From positions 1 through 43,715 of the forward strand of contig JAWUVN010000059.1 in assembly GCA_034112345.1 (NCBI GenBank): 43,715 bases of DNA. Direction: 5' to 3'. Below are positions 8,324-16,343 of this stretch, one piece after another (position 1 is the first letter of the stretch; each line of letters begins with the position of its first letter). This stretch comes from Bermanella sp034112345 (GTDB lineage: Bacteria > Pseudomonadota > Gammaproteobacteria > Pseudomonadales > Oceanobacteraceae). Position numbers and translations under genes: made by a program. Below the pieces are notes generated by a model. It ran no database searches. It had not been told where the DNA came from and saw only the letters and a list, made by a program, of their open reading frames with translations.

Positions 8324-10498
8324 TCACTGCAGTGAGACGACATAGGACTCTATGTCGTCAACATCTAGCTGCTCTGGGCTAAGTACTTGCTTGGCATATT
8401 TTTCCCATACTCTTGATCTTACAAATAGTTCGAATAAATCAGGATCTATATGTTCGTCTTTTACCATTCGGCCCATTATGTTGAGTGATAAACTGACCTT
8501 CATTGGGTCTTTGTAGGGCCTGTCTTTTGCTGTAAGGGCTTCAAATATATCTGCAATTGCCATCATGCGAGCGGGTATCGACATTTGATCTTTTGTAAGT
8601 CCACGAGGGAAACCGGAACCATTCATTTTTTCGTGATGTCCACCTGCATACTCGGGCACTCTTTGTAATTGTTTTGGAAAAGGCAGTTCTTCAAGCATAT
8701 CGATGGTGACGGTCATATGATTGTTAATGATTTGTCTTTCTTCGGCTGTCAGTGTCCCGCGTTCGATGCACAGGTTATAAATCTCATCATCATTTAGCAT
8801 ATTTTGCATTTTGCCATTAATATCGGGCCATTGAATTTTGGCGATATTCTCAATTTGTGATTTTGACTCGGCCGACATGAACTCCCCGCCTTTATTACTC
8901 GTTTTTATGAAATCAAAGTCAGTATCTAGTTTTTCTATATTTTGTAGGAAGGTACGTTCCAGTATTGTTTTGTCATTCGGTTTATCAGTGCAGGCTTCAA
9001 GGTACATGACTCGAGAGTGTTGCTTTAATGCAGAAAATCTAGCTTCGATTAACTCAATGCCATCTCTCATTTTATGCAGTTTGGTTGATTTATCTAAAAC
9101 TGAATCTGGTGTGGCTAGCTTTCCACAGTCATGCATCCAAGCACTGACTCTTAGTTCGTACCATTCTTCTTCATCAAGCTGAAAGTCTTTGTATTTTTCG
9201 TTATTAGCGCAAGCAGCTTCCGCTATTAATTCCATTAATAGCGGAACTCTCTGGCAGTGACCACTGGTGTGTGGGCTTTTTGCATCAATGGCCTTGGCAA
9301 TTGTTCGCACAAAAGCATCCAGTAGATTTTTTAAGTCTTGTACTAAAATTTGATTGTTCAAGGCGATGGCTGCATATAAAGCCAAGCCTTTTAATAAAGG
9401 TATATAACGATCAGAAAATGGAATGATGCGGTCTGTATCAGGGTGCCTTGCATTAATGAGTTGTAAGACACCAATTACTTCTTGTTGATGATTAAGTAAT
9501 GGTAATGTGAGTACACTGGTTGTTCGGTAGTTTGCTTGCTGATCAAATTCACGGGCACCTGAAAAATCAAAGTCTTGTGATTCATATACGTCGGGAATAT
9601 TAACGACTTCAATCGAATTTGCGCTAAATGCTGCAACGTTATTTTCGTTAGGTTGATCAGTGCTTGTAAATAAAGGGATAGGAGGGAATGGAATGGAGGG
9701 TCCATTTTTCCCTCCCATGTGAATGTCTAATTTGTCGTTCTTAATGATCTCAAAAGAAAGGCCGTGGTTTTCACCTTCTTCTTTTTCCATTAGGTATAGG
9801 GTGCCACCTTCGCTGTGGGTAAGGTTGATGGCTTCATCTAATATTCTTTCAATGATTTCTTGTGTGTCAGTTGTTGCTGCAAGTTCTACGAGCAGTTCTT
9901 TTTGACTGTTGCTCACGGTTCTATTTTCAATGGCAGTGGCGGCAAACATGGCAAGTGATGTGACCATTGGTTCAACAGTTTCTGGAAATGGAATAACCTT
10001 TTTAATATCGGGGTCTATTGCATTGATCAGTTGAAGCATGCCAATGATCTGGTTCATATCATTTAATAAGGGAACGGCTAATACTGATTCGGTTCTGTAG
10101 TTGTGTTCTTTATCGAATGTTTTAGCGCCAGAAAAATCAAACTGAGTATCATCGTATGCATTTTTAATGTTAATTATGGTTTTGGCATGAGCTGTAAATG
10201 CGGCTATATGGTGCTGATTTATGTCGCCATTTTTATTGTGTAGCGGAACAGCTGGAAATACAGATTCTCCTGGTTCGGCTATTAGGCGAGTTTTCAGGCT
10301 GATGTTGTGAACAATGGAAAAGTTGAGTTGTGTAGCGGGGTGTTCATCAATTAGATAAAGCGTCGCACCATCCGCCCCGGTTAATTTTTGGGCCTCATCG
10401 ATGATTAGCTCACAGAGTTTGGTAATATCCCGCTCGCTGATCAAGCTGCGACCAATTGCGACCAATGACTGGTAGTTGAGTGCTTGCATGATAGTCAT
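8324..10498 (-). CDS. GAF-GAF-HD-GYP phosphodiesterase-like protein
   Basis: Two GAF domains (about residues 20-195 and 200-380) precede an HD-GYP domain. Catalytic residues are in the HD pair MHDCGK (about 454-459), HHEKMNGSGFP (about 620-630) and DIFEALTAKDRPYK. HD-GYP proteins hydrolyse cyclic di-GMP. The GYP triplet reads GFP here. About 100 extra residues sit between the HD motif and the following LTAEERQIINNH helix. Both GAF domains share a block of the form FD....YRT.SVL..PLL with a following LQLIN, resembling GAF domains that bind cyclic nucleotides. There is no Shine-Dalgarno sequence, and an 8-bp inverted repeat abuts the ATG. It is transcribed after the cyclase and the thioredoxin-like gene. 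Confidence 0.88.
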   Translation of the reverse strand: MTIMQALNYQSLVAIGRSLISERDITKLCELIIDEAQKLTGADGATLYLIDEHPATQLNFSIVHNISLKTRLIAEPGESVFPAVPLHNKNGDINQHHIAAFTAHAKTIINIKNAYDDTQFDFSGAKTFDKEHNYRTESVLAVPLLNDMNQIIGMLQLINAIDPDIKKVIPFPETVEPMVTSLAMFAATAIENRTVSNSQKELLVELAATTDTQEIIERILDEAINLTHSEGGTLYLMEKEEGENHGLSFEIIKNDKLDIHMGGKNGPSIPFPPIPLFTSTDQPNENNVAAFSANSIEVVNIPDVYESQDFDFSGAREFDQQANYRTTSVLTLPLLNHQQEVIGVLQLINARHPDTDRIIPFSDRYIPLLKGLALYAAIALNNQILVQDLKNLLDAFVRTIAKAIDAKSPHTSGHCQRVPLLMELIAEAACANNEKYKDFQLDEEEWYELRVSAWMHDCGKLATPDSVLDKSTKLHKMRDGIELIEARFSALKQHSRVMYLEACTDKPNDKTILERTFLQNIEKLDTDFDFIKTSNKGGEFMSAESKSQIENIAKIQWPDINGKMQNMLNDDEIYNLCIERGTLTAEERQIINNHMTVTIDMLEELPFPKQLQRVPEYAGGHHEKMNGSGFPRGLTKDQMSIPARMMAIADIFEALTAKDRPYKDPMKVSLSLNIMGRMVKDEHIDPDLFELFVRSRVWEKYAKQVLSPEQLDVDDIESYVVSLQ

Positions 10499-10524
10499 AG
10501 ATTAAAGAAGTATATATTTAATCT
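10499..10524 (-). promoter_or_regulatory. AT-rich inverted repeat abutting the GAF-HD-GYP start
   Basis: AGATTAAA (10499-10506) and TTTAATCT (10517-10524) form 8-bp arms around a 10-base loop, ending at the base next to the ATG of the HD-GYP gene. The stretch holds no ribosome binding site. It could be a weak RNA stem controlling translation or a protein operator. Confidence 0.4.
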
Positions 10525-10581
10525 TAGTCTAAATTCGAAGGAGTAACGGCTTAAATTAGTTTTATGGTTAAGCGTTAAAAC

Positions 10582-11238
10582 TTAGTCATCCCAAGAGCAG
10601 AAGCAGCCTTTACCAATTACATTAAAAAATGGATTTAAACTATCGCTTTTATGGGATTTTAATTGTTGCTCAATTACATCAGAAGATGATTGGCTGCAAA
10701 AGGCACCAAAGCCAAGAGGTCCAAAATATAGGGGTTGATTAAGCGCGCCTTCAATTATAACTGATGGGCTAGATGGCCAGTGCTCAAGGCTTGATGTATT
10801 GAGTGTGATGATTTGTGTGTCAGGGTTCATGTCTTGAAGCGCGGTAAGTGATTCAGCGCTGGCATTCGGAATGATGGTTATGTGATCTATATTTAGAGTC
10901 TTGGCGACATTTACAGCATTCAGAGAGTGGCGTTGTGAGAACCGATTGCAAAGACAGTCGGGTTTCCAAAATTGAATTACGCGAGTCTGGTTAGTTTTAA
11001 CCGGAAGAAGAGTAGCGAGTTCTTTAGTCCATTTCTCAGTGTATTCACTGTTTAAAAATTCGGGAGACTTCTCAGTAAAGTTTTGAATGTAATTGGTTTG
11101 ATACCAGCTAGCCAGGGCCAGCAAACATATAAGCCAAACACCAAGTGCTATCATGATCGATAAAATGTATTTTGTTGGCTTGCTAGGGTCTATGTTTTGA
11201 TCCTGGCCATCAGTTGGGGGGCGGTTATAAGTACTCAA
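10582..11238 (-). CDS. Membrane-anchored thioredoxin-like protein (DUF6436 type)
   Basis: One transmembrane helix at about residues 25-47, then a periplasmic thioredoxin-fold-like domain with VIQFWKPDCLCNRFSQRH (about 87-104). This sits where thioredoxins have CxxC, but the motif is CxC. More cysteines occur at GAFCSQ and near the C-terminus (GCFCSWDD). I recognise it as resembling DUF6436 proteins; no activity is established. It starts with TTG, 2 bases after the stop of the adenylate cyclase, and AAGG in the cyclase end can serve as ribosome binding site. The tight arrangement suggests joint work, for instance redox sensing for the cyclase, which is inference. Confidence 0.72.
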   Translation of the reverse strand: MSTYNRPPTDGQDQNIDPSKPTKYILSIMIALGVWLICLLALASWYQTNYIQNFTEKSPEFLNSEYTEKWTKELATLLPVKTNQTRVIQFWKPDCLCNRFSQRHSLNAVNVAKTLNIDHITIIPNASAESLTALQDMNPDTQIITLNTSSLEHWPSSPSVIIEGALNQPLYFGPLGFGAFCSQSSSDVIEQQLKSHKSDSLNPFFNVIGKGCFCSWDD

Positions 11239-11240
11239 AA

Positions 11241-12623
11241 CTAGCCTTGCATTTTAGTGTCGTTTTTCATTTTCTTTGCTGCATTTTCAAGAGCTGATGA
11301 TATTTTTTCGCGATCATAATTGTTGATACGATTTGTATCGATGTACATAGAGAAACCAGGAAGTTCGTGTTCTAAAAAGGTGCTTTTTGATGCTAGGTTA
11401 TGACGGAAATCAAGGGCTTCGTAGACAGGCACGGGGCGAGAAAAACCTTTTGCGGTTATCGTGCCTTTTGCTCGGCAAATGATCTTGTCTTGGATTAGAG
11501 CATAAGCTTCGTGTGATAAAAGGATTTCCCCTGCATCGGCAGCGTTTTCTAGCCGACTGGCCATATTAACTTCCTTACCAATGATGGTGTAATCCATGCG
11601 TGATTCTGTTCCAAAGTTACCAACCGTGCAATATCCTGTATTAATGCCCATTCTTATTTCGAGTGGAGATTGAACACCTTGAGAGCGCCAGTTTTGACGC
11701 AGTACTTTCATGTGTTTACGCATTTCAATGGCCATAGCAACACAGGCTAGAGTGTCTTTTTTCGCGCCCTGAGTGGTTGGGTCGCCAAAGAAAACCATTA
11801 TGCTATCGCCAATGTACTTATCAATGGTGCCACCGTATTTGAGGGCTATATTGGTCATTTCAGTTAGATAATTATTCAGAATTTCAGTTAGAGCTTCCGA
11901 TTCAATTTGCTCTGAAAGCGCAGTAAAGCCTTTTATGTCTGAAAAGAAGACCACGAGCTTTTTACGCTGGGTCTCAAGTTTTACTTCGTGTTTGCCTGAA
12001 AATATTAACTCCCAAATTTGAGGGGAGATATATTTAGCTACTTTATTGGCTAGATTTTGTTGTTCGATTTGTTTGATTTCAATTTCTTTATGTAAAAATT
12101 TAAGCTGTTTGGTTTGTTTACCTGAAAAATAGGCTGTAACGGCTAGGTGGACAGATATACCTATTGCAGCGGTGACGTTGACCAATAATGGGGTGTCAGG
12201 TGCATAGTGGAGGCCAAATAAATGCACGCTAATATACGCGCCCAGTGTGACGGCTAATGCGCAGCCTAGCCAATAAAGTGCGTTACCGAGAACTAAGACA
12301 GTGGTGTTGATAAGGATGCAGTATAAAATACTTGGTATGACTGCAAAATGCATGTATGAGATTAAAATACCTACCATAAAGGCATCAATGATCATGAATA
12401 GCGGGCGTCGAATGCTGCTGTATTTCTCAGGTAAGTGCTTGCCTATGATAAGTACGATAAAGGGGTAGCACACGGCCGTCAAAATGGCTTCGTTATGAAA
12501 TCCTGACCAAACATCAAGATAATTACCCAGCATTAACGTAATTGCACCTGAAATGTAGCCAACGCTGCGAGAGTAAAACTCATAAACAGGGGCTGAGGAC
12601 GATGTTCTGCTGGTGTTATTCAT
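11241..12623 (-). CDS. Membrane class III adenylate cyclase
   Basis: N-terminal membrane part of about five to six helices (residues 17-175), a short basic linker with coiled-coil character (about 180-205), then a class III nucleotidyl cyclase domain (about 215-400). Metal-binding aspartates are Asp229 (FFSDIKGF) and Asp273 (YIGDSIMVFFGD). The specificity residues look adenylate-type: Lys before YIGD and Asp in MDYTIIG. The transition-state Asn/Arg pair is in NMASRLEN. It should make cAMP at the inner membrane. First gene of a minus-strand group with the thioredoxin-like and GAF-HD-GYP proteins. Confidence 0.9.
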   Translation of the reverse strand: MNNTSRTSSSAPVYEFYSRSVGYISGAITLMLGNYLDVWSGFHNEAILTAVCYPFIVLIIGKHLPEKYSSIRRPLFMIIDAFMVGILISYMHFAVIPSILYCILINTTVLVLGNALYWLGCALAVTLGAYISVHLFGLHYAPDTPLLVNVTAAIGISVHLAVTAYFSGKQTKQLKFLHKEIEIKQIEQQNLANKVAKYISPQIWELIFSGKHEVKLETQRKKLVVFFSDIKGFTALSEQIESEALTEILNNYLTEMTNIALKYGGTIDKYIGDSIMVFFGDPTTQGAKKDTLACVAMAIEMRKHMKVLRQNWRSQGVQSPLEIRMGINTGYCTVGNFGTESRMDYTIIGKEVNMASRLENAADAGEILLSHEAYALIQDKIICRAKGTITAKGFSRPVPVYEALDFRHNLASKSTFLEHELPGFSMYIDTNRINNYDREKISSALENAAKKMKNDTKMQG

Positions 12624-12764
12624 AAATCTAAATGATAATTCTTTTCAATATAAGATATTTGCTTTGTCGCGTATTTAATACCCTGAATGAGTGATGTGCA
12701 AGCTTTCAAATCTCGTTGGGCTAAATAGGCATCTAGGCCTTTAAAATAAAGGCATTGGGGAGTT

Positions 12765-13316
12765 ATGAATAGAGTAATTGACCTAATTAGGAGCAGGGTT
12801 TCCTGTCCAAAACTGGGCGGTTTAGCTCCAAATAAAGAAGAGCTTGAAGCTATATTATCTTGCGCTGTGCGAGCACCAGATCATGCAAGGTTGAAGCCTT
12901 GGCACTTTCATGTGGTTCAGGGTGATGCTTTAGTAAGATTGGGAAATGTGTTTGCCAATGCAGCTGAGGCGGATGGTTGTGTTGCAGTTGATAAACTGAC
13001 CAAGTGTCGCAATATGCCGCTTAGAGCCCCTATGATGATCGTGGCTGTATGTGAGCCAGCATTAAATTCAAAAGTCCCTATAGAAGAGCAGGTGTTGGCG
13101 GTAGGTGCGGCCATTCAAAATATGCAAATAGCTATATCATCACTTGATTACGGTTCAATTTGGCGAACGGGTGTCATGGCTGAATCAGCACAGGTAAAAG
13201 AAGCGTTTGGATTATCTGCCCAAGGGTCTATTGTTGGTTTTGTCTATGTTGGGCAGCCAGAAAAGCGGCCTGCACAACAAAAGCCGAATTTAGAAGACTA
13301 TTATTCTAATTGGTAG
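12765..13316 (+). CDS. ydjA: YdjA-type nitroreductase
   Basis: Small FMN-dependent nitroreductase-family protein of 183 aa. The family pattern is present: RSRVSCPKLGGLAPNKEEL near the N-terminus, CAVRAPDHARLKPWHF (about residues 33-48), the central helix AVGAAIQNMQIA and GSIWRTG near the C-terminal third. E. coli YdjA has 183 residues. The physiological substrate is unknown. The ATG at 12765 follows GGGGAG. A small stem (12737-12743 with 12747-12753) lies just upstream of the ribosome binding site. Confidence 0.88.
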   Translation: MNRVIDLIRSRVSCPKLGGLAPNKEELEAILSCAVRAPDHARLKPWHFHVVQGDALVRLGNVFANAAEADGCVAVDKLTKCRNMPLRAPMMIVAVCEPALNSKVPIEEQVLAVGAAIQNMQIAISSLDYGSIWRTGVMAESAQVKEAFGLSAQGSIVGFVYVGQPEKRPAQQKPNLEDYYSNW

Positions 13317-13356
13317 GGTTAGTTCGATTAAATTGCTTGAAAAATCAAGGTATTAC

Positions 13357-13384
13357 TTGAACTTGAGTTGCTCGTTAGTATAAT
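13357..13384 (+). promoter_or_regulatory. Promoter of tRNA-Ser
   Basis: The -35 element TTGAAC (13357-13362), 16-base spacer and -10 element TATAAT (13379-13384) are followed at once by a GC-rich discriminator GCGCGCC. Such a discriminator is typical of stringently controlled stable-RNA promoters. The expected start site is about 50 bases before the tRNA. Confidence 0.8.
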
Positions 13385-13433
13385 GCGCGCCTCTTTCAAT
13401 GATTCTATTAAGTAGTCTCGTGTAAAGATATTT

Positions 13434-13521
13434 GGTGAGATGTCCGAGTGGCCGAAGGAGCACGCCTGGAAAGCGTGTAAACCGCAAGGTTTCGAGAGTT
13501 CGAATCTCTCTCTCACCGCCA
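13434..13521 (+). tRNA. tRNA-Ser (anticodon GGA)
   Basis: Acceptor arms GGTGAGA and TCTCACC pair. The anticodon stem-loop CACGCCTGGAAAGCGTG gives anticodon GGA. The long variable arm (GTAAACCGCAAGGTTTC) is typical of class II serine tRNAs, the T-loop is GTTCGAATC, and CCA is encoded at 13519-13521. It closely matches E. coli tRNA-Ser(GGA). I found no repeat of its 3' end within this window, so there is no sign of an island integrated here. Confidence 0.97.
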
Positions 13522-13526
13522 TTATT

Positions 13527-13562
13527 TTAAAAGCCCGAATGCGAAAGCGTTCGGGCTTTTTT
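13527..13562 (+). terminator. Intrinsic terminator of tRNA-Ser
   Basis: AAAAGCCCGAATGC, a GAAA loop and GCGTTCGGGCTTTT form a strong stem (one T-G pair) with a run of T at its end, directly after the tRNA. Confidence 0.9.
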
Positions 13563-13622
13563 CGTTTTAAATTTACTCAAAGCAGGGGTGTTGATGATAA
13601 AGGGTACTTGGGTATAGCTAGT

Positions 13623-13667
13623 GGTTAGAGTCTGATTGGTTAGAGTCAGATTGGTTAGAGTCAGATT
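13623..13667. repeat. 15-bp tandem repeat, three copies
   Basis: Unit GGTTAGAGTCAGATT at 13623-13637 (one difference, TCTGATT), 13638-13652 and 13653-13667, followed by the partial copy GGTT. No open frame runs through it. Confidence 0.9.
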
Positions 13668-13868
13668 GGTTTCGTGTTGTAGATATATTATCTTTAGTTA
13701 TGAATGGCGGCCTTAGCTGTATTTTGGGTGCGTGCAGCAAGGAGTAATGTCTGCATCTCAACCCTCGAAGCTGTGAATGCTAATACTAATGCTTAAATGT
13801 GTTTTGAGTGGTTAATTGATTGTTGGTGAAGAATGCGTTTTTTTGAAATTTATAATTATTTTGAACAG

Positions 13869-13903
13869 AAGCAAGCTTCGCAGTTGCGATGCTTGCTTTG
13901 TTT
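13869..13903 (+). terminator. Stem-loop with T-rich tail, terminator of an unknown transcript
   Basis: AAGCAAGC, one mismatch and TCGCA pair with TGCGA, one mismatch and GCTTGCTT around a 2-base loop, so the real loop is a little wider. It is followed by TGTTTTAG on the plus strand. No plus-strand gene precedes it after the tRNA terminator, so it could close a small RNA. On the minus strand it would lie behind the b561 gene. Confidence 0.45.
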
Positions 13904-13949
13904 TAGGGGGAGGTTAAAGTTTATTGATGCTAGTGGTTGTCGTCGGTAA

Positions 13950-14516
13950 TTAATCTCGAGGTTTTATTGGCAGCATACGAGGAAGTACATCGGCTTCTGG
14001 TTTGTCCAAAAAGCGATGCTTTAGTGCGCCTGCTACGTGAGCAAATGTTGCTAGTAATAGTGTGAATACCAATAAGCCGTGTGACTCTTTGGCGATCATA
14101 CCCAGCTCTGGATTTTTACTGAATATAATTGGTAAATCGATGAGGCCAAATGGACTAACAGGATGGCCGAATAGGTTCGACATCGCGTAGCCACTAAATG
14201 GAACTGCGATCATTAATAAATAAATAGCACCAGTAACCGCTTTTGATAGTAGTTTTTCCCAGGGCGCTAATACATCGGGCAGTTTTGGTGAGTTATTAGT
14301 GCGGCTCCAGATTAGTCGAATGATGGCGAGTAACATGAAGATGGCACCAAAGGATTTATGCATGCCCATCATCTGCATTTTGTTTGGGTCTGACTTGTCT
14401 AATCCAGCCATGTAGCTACCTACAATAACCATTACAATAATCATAAATGCCATTGCCCAGTGTAGAATCTTGGCAAATTTGCCATAACCTTGTTCGGTCA
14501 TACCTTCAGTATTCAT
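13950..14516 (-). CDS. Cytochrome b561 family protein
   Basis: 188 aa with four hydrophobic helices and the histidines expected for two b hemes: His19 (KILHWAMAF), a second in MHKSFG (about 53), and a pair in the last helix region (KESHGLLVF, FAHVAGALKHR). YodB/CybB-type cytochromes b561 accept electrons from quinol or superoxide in the inner membrane; the partner is not known here. It stands alone, with long intergenic stretches on both sides. Confidence 0.9.
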   Translation of the reverse strand: MNTEGMTEQGYGKFAKILHWAMAFMIIVMVIVGSYMAGLDKSDPNKMQMMGMHKSFGAIFMLLAIIRLIWSRTNNSPKLPDVLAPWEKLLSKAVTGAIYLLMIAVPFSGYAMSNLFGHPVSPFGLIDLPIIFSKNPELGMIAKESHGLLVFTLLLATFAHVAGALKHRFLDKPEADVLPRMLPIKPRD

Positions 14517-15044
14517 ATCTCACCTTTTTTATAGTTTGAATTCATGAGTGTGACGTTCATTATAATTGTTAGTCACTAGGTAAACTTTAGTATATTTGCA
14601 GGGAATTATATAGGTGGGATCACTGCTTGAGAACTTTGTTTGGAATACATCCCTAAATAAGAGTTAAGCAATTTTGGTTAAATTGGCTGGTCTTTGATGT
14701 GTTTGATAGAAATATTCTTAAGTGGTTTAACTTATAATTTGAAGTGCTTGGTATCCTGTATGTTTTTGTTTGTATGGGCTTTATCAATGTTCTAGATAGA
14801 TTTCTTGCCTGTTTTGGTTGGTGGCTTTATAAAAGCAGTGCTTGACCTTACTCGTGACTATGTTGGTTGATATTATAGTTAAGGTAACTCCAAGGGTTAC
14901 AAAGCATAGGGTGGCAGCTTGTTGTTAAGATTTATATTTTTGTTGAAAGTCATAGAGTGGTGGTTAAATATTCACCTTGATGTAGGTAATGTGTGGCGTA
15001 ACCAATAATAGATCGCATCCATCTAGTTAATGTCGTTCCACTGA
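14517..15044. other. Intergenic region, no gene recognised
   Basis: About 530 AT-rich bases between cytochrome b561 and hipA (both minus strand). I see no open frame with coding character, no RNA gene of a known family and no strong hairpin. The promoter of b561 should lie in the first 100 bases. The rest may be remnant sequence at the edge of the toxin-antitoxin locus. Confidence 0.5.
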
Positions 15045-16343
15045 TTAAATATTTCTAAATGTATGGCCGATTGATTCGGCTAGCTCAGAATCAATTTTTG
15101 TCTTTTTAGCCAGTTCAGGCCAGTATTTCTTTGCTGTAAGTACACGATTAATAATCGTTTTCGATTTTTGTCGGCTGATGCCTGCTTGTTTTCCTACTAG
15201 TAATAAGTCTTCTAGTTCAAAGTCGGTGTTTTTACCGTTAATGGTCATTTGGTGAGTAGATGTCCAATCACCTTTTGGATTGTAAGCATAAGTAATATCA
15301 AAGGCTGGACTTAAGCTCCATACGCCATTTCGGTCCATTAAAAACTCGGTGTTTTTAGTGTGGTCATCTTGATTTCTAAAAATCACATTAAATGTCATGC
15401 GTAGAAATAATTGCTCCATTTCCTGTCTATTTAATTGTAGTTGTTGGCCTACCACCATGAGTTGTTCGTAAGATGTTCCGTTCCTCATGTTGAAATCGTA
15501 GTGTCCGATACCACATAGACTTGTTTTATGAATCTTGTTTCCATTAACTCGATCAAATCGTTTTGTCATGAAATGCGCGCGGCCGCCTTCTTCTAGCAGG
15601 CGGCATTCGGTCATGTTGATACTAAGGCTTGTGGCAAGTAAGTGGTAGGCGTACTCAATACGACTAAAGCCTTTTGGATCGGCGAGTTCTTTGTCGCTGT
15701 TTTCATCAATGCCGTCAAATTTAATTAGCCAGCTGTCAAAACCCGTTGTGGGTTTTTTGTGGCCAGCGACAATGGCCCCGTTTGTTGGGTTCCAGTTGAT
15801 GATGGCTTTGGCTCTTGCACCACCTGCGGATGTACCAACTTGCAGTATATGTGACATTTCTTCTGTGCCGAGTTCTGCGGCTGTTAGCTCGTAGTTTTTT
15901 GAGCTCATTACTTTGTTTACTAGTTTTACAATTTTTTCAATTTCTATTGGCTCTTGAGAATCTTGTGCTTCTGTTGGTGAGGTGGCTGGGCTGAACTCTA
16001 ATGCGCCCATAGCGCGGGTGCCTGTATAGCAAAGCCTTTCTACAGGGTTGAAGCTTTCGGGGGTGCGATTTTCTTTGATTAGCCATTGATCAATGATGGC
16101 ATTACCATATTTATCAGGTAGTACATCTGCCAGTATACCGGGCAGCCCTTTGAAGGTTTCAAATGAAAGGGCGGTGAAGCGATAAGGTTCTTTTCTTACT
16201 GGCATCATTAAAGGGGCGACTTCAATGCCAAAAGTTATGAATTCGGGCGTATATTGAAAGTCTGCAAATTTACCGGTTTCATTCCAGCTGATTACGGCTA
16301 TGTCTGTTCCCCATAACCGGACCTTAGCGAGTTCAATGGGCAT
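15045..16343 (-). CDS. hipA: HipA-type kinase toxin
   Basis: Serine/threonine kinase of the HipA family; E. coli HipA phosphorylates glutamyl-tRNA synthetase and stops growth. Visible: the N-terminal domain with GLPGILADVLPDKYGN (about residues 65-80), the flexible P-loop-like TSAGGARAKA (about 172-181), catalytic loop FRNQDDHTKN (about 320-329) and SPAFDITY with the metal-binding Asp (about 342-349). About 432 aa, the usual length. I prefer the ATG at 16343, which overlaps the stop of hipB as TAATG, over the in-frame ATG at 16361. Target specificity cannot be told from the sequence. Confidence 0.88.
   Translation of the reverse strand: MPIELAKVRLWGTDIAVISWNETGKFADFQYTPEFITFGIEVAPLMMPVRKEPYRFTALSFETFKGLPGILADVLPDKYGNAIIDQWLIKENRTPESFNPVERLCYTGTRAMGALEFSPATSPTEAQDSQEPIEIEKIVKLVNKVMSSKNYELTAAELGTEEMSHILQVGTSAGGARAKAIINWNPTNGAIVAGHKKPTTGFDSWLIKFDGIDENSDKELADPKGFSRIEYAYHLLATSLSINMTECRLLEEGGRAHFMTKRFDRVNGNKIHKTSLCGIGHYDFNMRNGTSYEQLMVVGQQLQLNRQEMEQLFLRMTFNVIFRNQDDHTKNTEFLMDRNGVWSLSPAFDITYAYNPKGDWTSTHQMTINGKNTDFELEDLLLVGKQAGISRQKSKTIINRVLTAKKYWPELAKKTKIDSELAESIGHTFRNI

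Larger units (their letters stand above)
13563..13949. other. Intergenic region with tandem repeat and stem-loop
   Basis: About 390 bases between the tRNA terminator and cytochrome b561 without a convincing gene. It holds a 15-bp tandem repeat (13623-13667) and a long stem-loop with a T-rich 3' flank (13869-13898). A short ATG frame at 13749-13775 (8 codons, AAGGAG only 2 bases before the ATG) is not a credible gene. Confidence 0.6.

Noticed and set aside
8323..8336. Perfect 14-bp palindrome CTCACTGCAGTGAG
   Set aside because: It falls on the last codons and stop of the HD-GYP gene; no T run and too short to claim a function.
13328..13628. Open frames across tRNA-Ser on both strands
   Set aside because: They are translations of the tRNA and its terminator, not genes.
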